In this document: positions 60,873 to 64,000 of the stretch, piece after piece
Layout of the letters: each line of letters opens with the position of its first letter
Numbering within the stretch: position 1 is the first letter of the stretch
NCBI RefSeq assembly: GCF_005154805.1
Contig: NZ_CP039727.1
Location: 1,485,501 to 1,549,500, forward strand
Direction: 5' to 3'
Source of the DNA: Bacillus sp. S3
GTDB lineage: Bacteria; Bacillota; Bacilli; Bacillales; Cytobacillaceae
DNA: 64,000 bases
Notes under the pieces: model-generated
What the model was told of the DNA's origin: nothing
Databases searched by the model: none
What the model saw: the letters and a program-made list of their open reading frames with translations, nothing else
Position numbers and translations under genes: made by a program

Positions 60873-61724
60873 ATGACAAGCCATGAAAATACGCAGACTG
60901 CACAAGTTAATTTAGAACCGCAGCGGGGGAAATTAATAGCTGTTTGCAGTGCAAAAGGCGGTATTGGTCGCACTACACTAACCGTTAATTTAGCCGTTGC
61001 TCTAATGAAGAAAAATGTGACAGCGGCTATTTTGGATGGTGATTTTCAGTTTGGCGACGTTAACCTTGCGATGGATTTAAAGTTCTCCTTCACCATTAAA
61101 GAGGTGATTGAGAGTATAGGGATCATTGACGAGCACAGCCTTGCCAATTATTTAGCTGTTCATGAAAGCGGAGTCAGAGTTCTTTCAGCCCCGGACCGGC
61201 CGGAGTATGCCGATTTAGTGACAAATGAGGCTGCTGACAAAGTAGTGGATATCATGCTGATTGGACACGATTATGTTTTGGTCGATACACCGGTAGGCTT
61301 AAATGAGCAATCGCTTCGATTCATTGAGAGGGCAGATCAAATCCTTGTCATTACCAATTTGGAAATGGCGGCATTAAAAAATACAAAACTTTATTTGGAA
61401 ACACTCGATATTTTGGGACTTAGAGACAAGGTAAGAGTCGTCATTAATCGTGCAAATATGGAAAGTGTGATTAAAGCAACTGATGCGGCAAAAATCTTAG
61501 CCGCAGAAAATCCAATATATATTCCAAATGATTTTCAAATTTGTTCTCAATCGATTAATCTTGGGGTTCCATTTGTGATCAAGCATGGGAAGTCAGATGT
61601 GGCAAAAGGCGTGTTTAAAATGGCGGAGCTCTTATCGGGCGGAAATGGTTCAAGCACGCTTAAGTCCAAGAAAAAGAATCCCCATTTAGGCAAATGGTTT
61701 TCCAAAAAAGATAGGAGGGATTGA
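60873..61724 (+). CDS. cpaE: CpaE/TadZ-like MinD/ParA ATPase
   Basis: 283 aa. Deviant Walker A CSAKGGIGRTTLTVNLA (about residues 28-44): the signature Lys of KGG is kept but the usual Lys of GKTT is Arg. Then LDGDFQFGDVNLAMDL, and VLVDTPVGLNEQSLRF as Walker B. It lacks the N-terminal receiver-like domain of longer CpaE proteins. TadZ/CpaE places the pilus machine in the cell. GGAAGGTGACC precedes the ATG. It is 20 bp after cpaB and 4 bp before cpaF. Confidence 0.92.
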   Translation: MTSHENTQTAQVNLEPQRGKLIAVCSAKGGIGRTTLTVNLAVALMKKNVTAAILDGDFQFGDVNLAMDLKFSFTIKEVIESIGIIDEHSLANYLAVHESGVRVLSAPDRPEYADLVTNEAADKVVDIMLIGHDYVLVDTPVGLNEQSLRFIERADQILVITNLEMAALKNTKLYLETLDILGLRDKVRVVINRANMESVIKATDAAKILAAENPIYIPNDFQICSQSINLGVPFVIKHGKSDVAKGVFKMAELLSGGNGSSTLKSKKKNPHLGKWFSKKDRRD

Positions 61725-61728
61725 ATAA

Positions 61729-63174
61729 ATGGGTCTCTTACATCGAATTCAAGAAAAAAACAATCAATTCCAAAGGGAGTCAAGCAGCACAGATTCTCCT
61801 CCTGAAAATCAAACTCCCTCACCAAAGCATGATCTATTGCAGGTATATCGCGACCATCGGCCAAAAGAACAAAAGAAGGAACAGAAGAAAGAAAAGGTGA
61901 GGGTGCGTCAACTAGACAAAAATCATGAACTTAAAAATGTTCTGCATCGTAAAATTTTGCAAGAGTTAAAAGAACAGGAAATTGAGGATATTATTCCAAA
62001 GCTTGACGGAATGGCAGTTGAGATTATTAAAGATGAAGAAGAGTTTCGCGGTCAAATTGATCGAAAAAAAGTAGTAGATGACATGATTAATGATTTAACG
62101 GGATTCGGTCCGATCAATCCACTGCTATTGGATGAGGATGTCTCGGAGGTCATGGTGAATGGACCAAATCAAGTATACTGTGAGCGGAAAGGGAAGCTCG
62201 TGTTAACAACCGTGGAATTTCGAGACAATGAGCATGTCATGAGCGTGATTGAAAAAATTGTTGCTCCCCTTGGGCGGAGAATCGATGAAAGTTCACCAAT
62301 GGTAGATGCAAGGCTTCCAGATGGATCACGTGTGAATGCCATTATTCCACCGCTGGCATTAAATGGTCCTACGATAACCATTAGAAAATTTTCAAAGGAT
62401 CCCTATCAAATTGAAGATTTGATTAACTTTGGAACGGTAACAAAGGAAATGGCCATCTTTCTTGATGCGTGTGTAAAAGCAAGGTTGAACATGTTCGTAA
62501 GCGGTGGAACAGGATCAGGCAAGACAACGACACTTAATGTTCTATCCAATTTTATCCCGGAAGACGAAAGAATTGTAACGATTGAGGATGCTGCCGAAAT
62601 CCAGCTGGGACAGGAGCATGTGGTTTCATTAGAGTCACGCCCTCCTAATATTGAAGGAAAAGGAGCCATCTCCATTCGAGATCTTGTTAGGAATTCATTA
62701 AGGATGAGACCTGATCGTGTCATTATTGGTGAGGTTCGCGGCGGTGAAGCCCTTGATATGCTGCAGGCCATGAATACAGGACATGATGGGTCACTCGCAA
62801 CAGGTCACTCCAATAGCCCGCGGGATATGATTTCACGCCTTGAAACGATGGTCCTGTTAGCTGGGGTTGAATTGCCGGTGAAAGCGATTCGGGAACAAAT
62901 TTCCGGAGCCATTGATGTGATTATCCAGCAGTCCCGGCTAAAAGATGGTTCTAGAAAAATTGTCAGTATCACCGAAGTCCAAGGGATGGAAGGCGAAATC
63001 ATCGTCCTTCAAGATATCTTTACTTTTAAACAGGAGGGACTTAACGAAGAAGGGAAAATAATTGGGCGCCTTGTCCCGACCGGAGTAAGGCCAAAATTTT
63101 ATGAACGTCTCGAAGCTTCCGGTATTCATATTCCCGCATCCGTGTTTATTGAAAATGAGGAGTGGCGGCATTGA
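61729..63174 (+). CDS. cpaF: CpaF/TadA, pilus secretion ATPase
   Basis: 481 aa. An N-terminal charged extension (about residues 1-85, with KEQKKEQKKEK), then the T2SSE ATPase: SEVMVNGPNQVYCERKGKL, Walker A FVSGGTGSGKTTTLNVLS, Asp box VTIEDAAEIQL, Walker B MRPDRVIIGEVRGGEALDML and His box GHDGSLATGHSNSPRD. It powers assembly and possibly retraction of the Tad pilus. It overlaps tadB by 4 bp (the TTG start of tadB lies across the stop). Confidence 0.96.
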   Translation: MGLLHRIQEKNNQFQRESSSTDSPPENQTPSPKHDLLQVYRDHRPKEQKKEQKKEKVRVRQLDKNHELKNVLHRKILQELKEQEIEDIIPKLDGMAVEIIKDEEEFRGQIDRKKVVDDMINDLTGFGPINPLLLDEDVSEVMVNGPNQVYCERKGKLVLTTVEFRDNEHVMSVIEKIVAPLGRRIDESSPMVDARLPDGSRVNAIIPPLALNGPTITIRKFSKDPYQIEDLINFGTVTKEMAIFLDACVKARLNMFVSGGTGSGKTTTLNVLSNFIPEDERIVTIEDAAEIQLGQEHVVSLESRPPNIEGKGAISIRDLVRNSLRMRPDRVIIGEVRGGEALDMLQAMNTGHDGSLATGHSNSPRDMISRLETMVLLAGVELPVKAIREQISGAIDVIIQQSRLKDGSRKIVSITEVQGMEGEIIVLQDIFTFKQEGLNEEGKIIGRLVPTGVRPKFYERLEASGIHIPASVFIENEEWRH

Positions 63175-64000
63175 TCTATCTACTCTTATTTTTCTTTTTA
63201 TTAACCGCTGTTTTTTTCTTTTGGTTCATTTTCAAACTAGTCTTTCGTTCAAAAAATACGCTACAGGATCGAATGCAACATTATCTCGCGATTAATGAGG
63301 AAAAGGCAAGCGTAGACATAGTTAAAGTAAAGCAGTTTTCTTTTATCAACTTGATGAAAGAAAAAATTCAAAAACAGGTTTTAACAAAAGAAAAAAACAC
63401 AAAACTTGAAACTAAGCTTGCCCGGGCGGGATTGCCGCTAAAGCCAGAGGAATATATCCTCTTTCAATGGATATTAACGGCATTTCTAGGCGGTGTATTC
63501 TATTTAATTACGGGTAATTGGTTCTTTATCCTCCTTGGAGGTTCAATTGGTTTCGTACTCCCCAAATGGTTTTTAAGGAAAAAACAACGCGAAAGAGTCA
63601 CTAAGTTTAATGAAGGACTTGCTGATATGATTACCACCATTGTCGGAAGTTTACGAGCAGGATTTAGCTTTCCGCAGGCACTTAAATCTGTTGTGGAAGA
63701 AGCAGCTTCGCCAATTAAGGAGGAAATGGATTTCGTCTTGAAGGAAATGCAATATGGGAAAAGTATTGAAGATGCATTGAACGATTTAAAGGAACGGATG
63801 CCAAGTGATGATTTGGATTTAATGATCCAGGCCATTTTAATTCAACGGCAAGTTGGTGGAAATCTTGCAACGGTGCTTGACAAGATTGTCGAAACGATCC
63901 GTGACCGCACGAAAATCCATCGGCAAATCTCTACCCTTACAGCCCAAGGGCGGTTATCAGGCTATGTAATTGCACTATTGCCTGTATTTCTGGGAATGTT
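63171..64000 (+). CDS. tadB: TadB, inner-membrane platform protein, N-terminal part (window edge)
   Basis: The frame starts at TTG 63171 (GAGGAG upstream) and stays open to the window end, about 276 codons. Features: an N-terminal helix (IYLLLFFFLLTAVFFFWFIF), paired helices near 95-130 (LFQWILTAFLGGVFYLITGNW and FFILLGGSIGFVLP), then a T2SSF domain: FNEGLADMITTIVGSLRAGFSFPQAL and MIQAILIQRQVGGNLATVLDKI. It forms the membrane platform with TadC, expected just beyond the window. Confidence 0.93.
   Translation, partial: MIYLLLFFFLLTAVFFFWFIFKLVFRSKNTLQDRMQHYLAINEEKASVDIVKVKQFSFINLMKEKIQKQVLTKEKNTKLETKLARAGLPLKPEEYILFQWILTAFLGGVFYLITGNWFFILLGGSIGFVLPKWFLRKKQRERVTKFNEGLADMITTIVGSLRAGFSFPQALKSVVEEAASPIKEEMDFVLKEMQYGKSIEDALNDLKERMPSDDLDLMIQAILIQRQVGGNLATVLDKIVETIRDRTKIHRQISTLTAQGRLSGYVIALLPVFLGM

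Noticed and set aside
1..64000. tRNA, rRNA, prophage or transposase genes
   Set aside because: None recognised on either strand; the only mobile element seen is the group II intron.

Overview
The window looks like a chromosomal segment of a spore-forming, competence-capable member of the Bacillaceae (Bacillus/Neobacillus type). Gene content and order follow the Bacillus subtilis stretch from yheD/yheC through yha, ecs, hem, yhf, comK and addBA to gerP. Low-GC coding, GGAGG-type ribosome sites and frequent TTG/GTG starts fit this. Gene names below are assigned from motif recognition plus synteny; no database search was run.

Layout. 1-2.9 kb (minus): three tandem YheC/YheD-type ATP-grasp genes, the first cut by the window edge. 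3-11.2 kb (plus, with one small minus-strand gene): yheA, a HAD phosphatase (yhaX), hemZ, an acyl-CoA ligase, the crotonase-family gene yhaR, and the ABC exporter yhaQP. 11.2-13.4 kb: a complete group II intron with its reverse transcriptase, inserted between the hairpin and the T-tract of the yhaP terminator. 13.5-19 kb: yhaO-yhaN-yhaM (nuclease, SMC-like ATPase, 3'-5' exoribonuclease) and yhaL. 19-24 kb: prsA, two tiny YjcZ-type peptides, yhaI, scoC/hpr, yhaH, trpP (with a clear TRAP-binding leader) and hit. 24.5-30.6 kb: ecsABC, an M20 amidohydrolase, a large transporter and hmoB. 30.9-34.5 kb: hemE-hemH-hemY, late haem synthesis. 34.5-43.8 kb: yhgE with two operator-like palindromes, yhfI, lplJ, lcfB with a FadR-type box, an enoyl-CoA hydratase, azlCD and an M48 protease. 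43.8-47.7 kb: an IDEAL-domain protein divergent from comK, yhjD, an LCP cell-wall ligase, a DedA/TVP38-like protein and signal peptidase I. 47.8-55.1 kb: addB-addA recombination nuclease. 55.1-57.2 kb (minus): complete gerPABCDEF spore-coat germination operon.

The most interesting region is 57.4-64 kb: a c-di-GMP-I (GEMM) riboswitch with a visible terminator-type expression platform, followed by a Tad/Flp pilus operon (DUF192 protein, Flp pilin, prepilin peptidase, TadE-like and TadG-like pseudopilins, CpaB, CpaE/TadZ, CpaF/TadA ATPase, TadB, truncated at the edge). The 3' strand of aptamer stem P1 is perfectly complementary over 10 nt to the upper part of the terminator hairpin. This predicts that ligand binding favours termination, i.e. 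c-di-GMP would switch this surface-pilus operon off.
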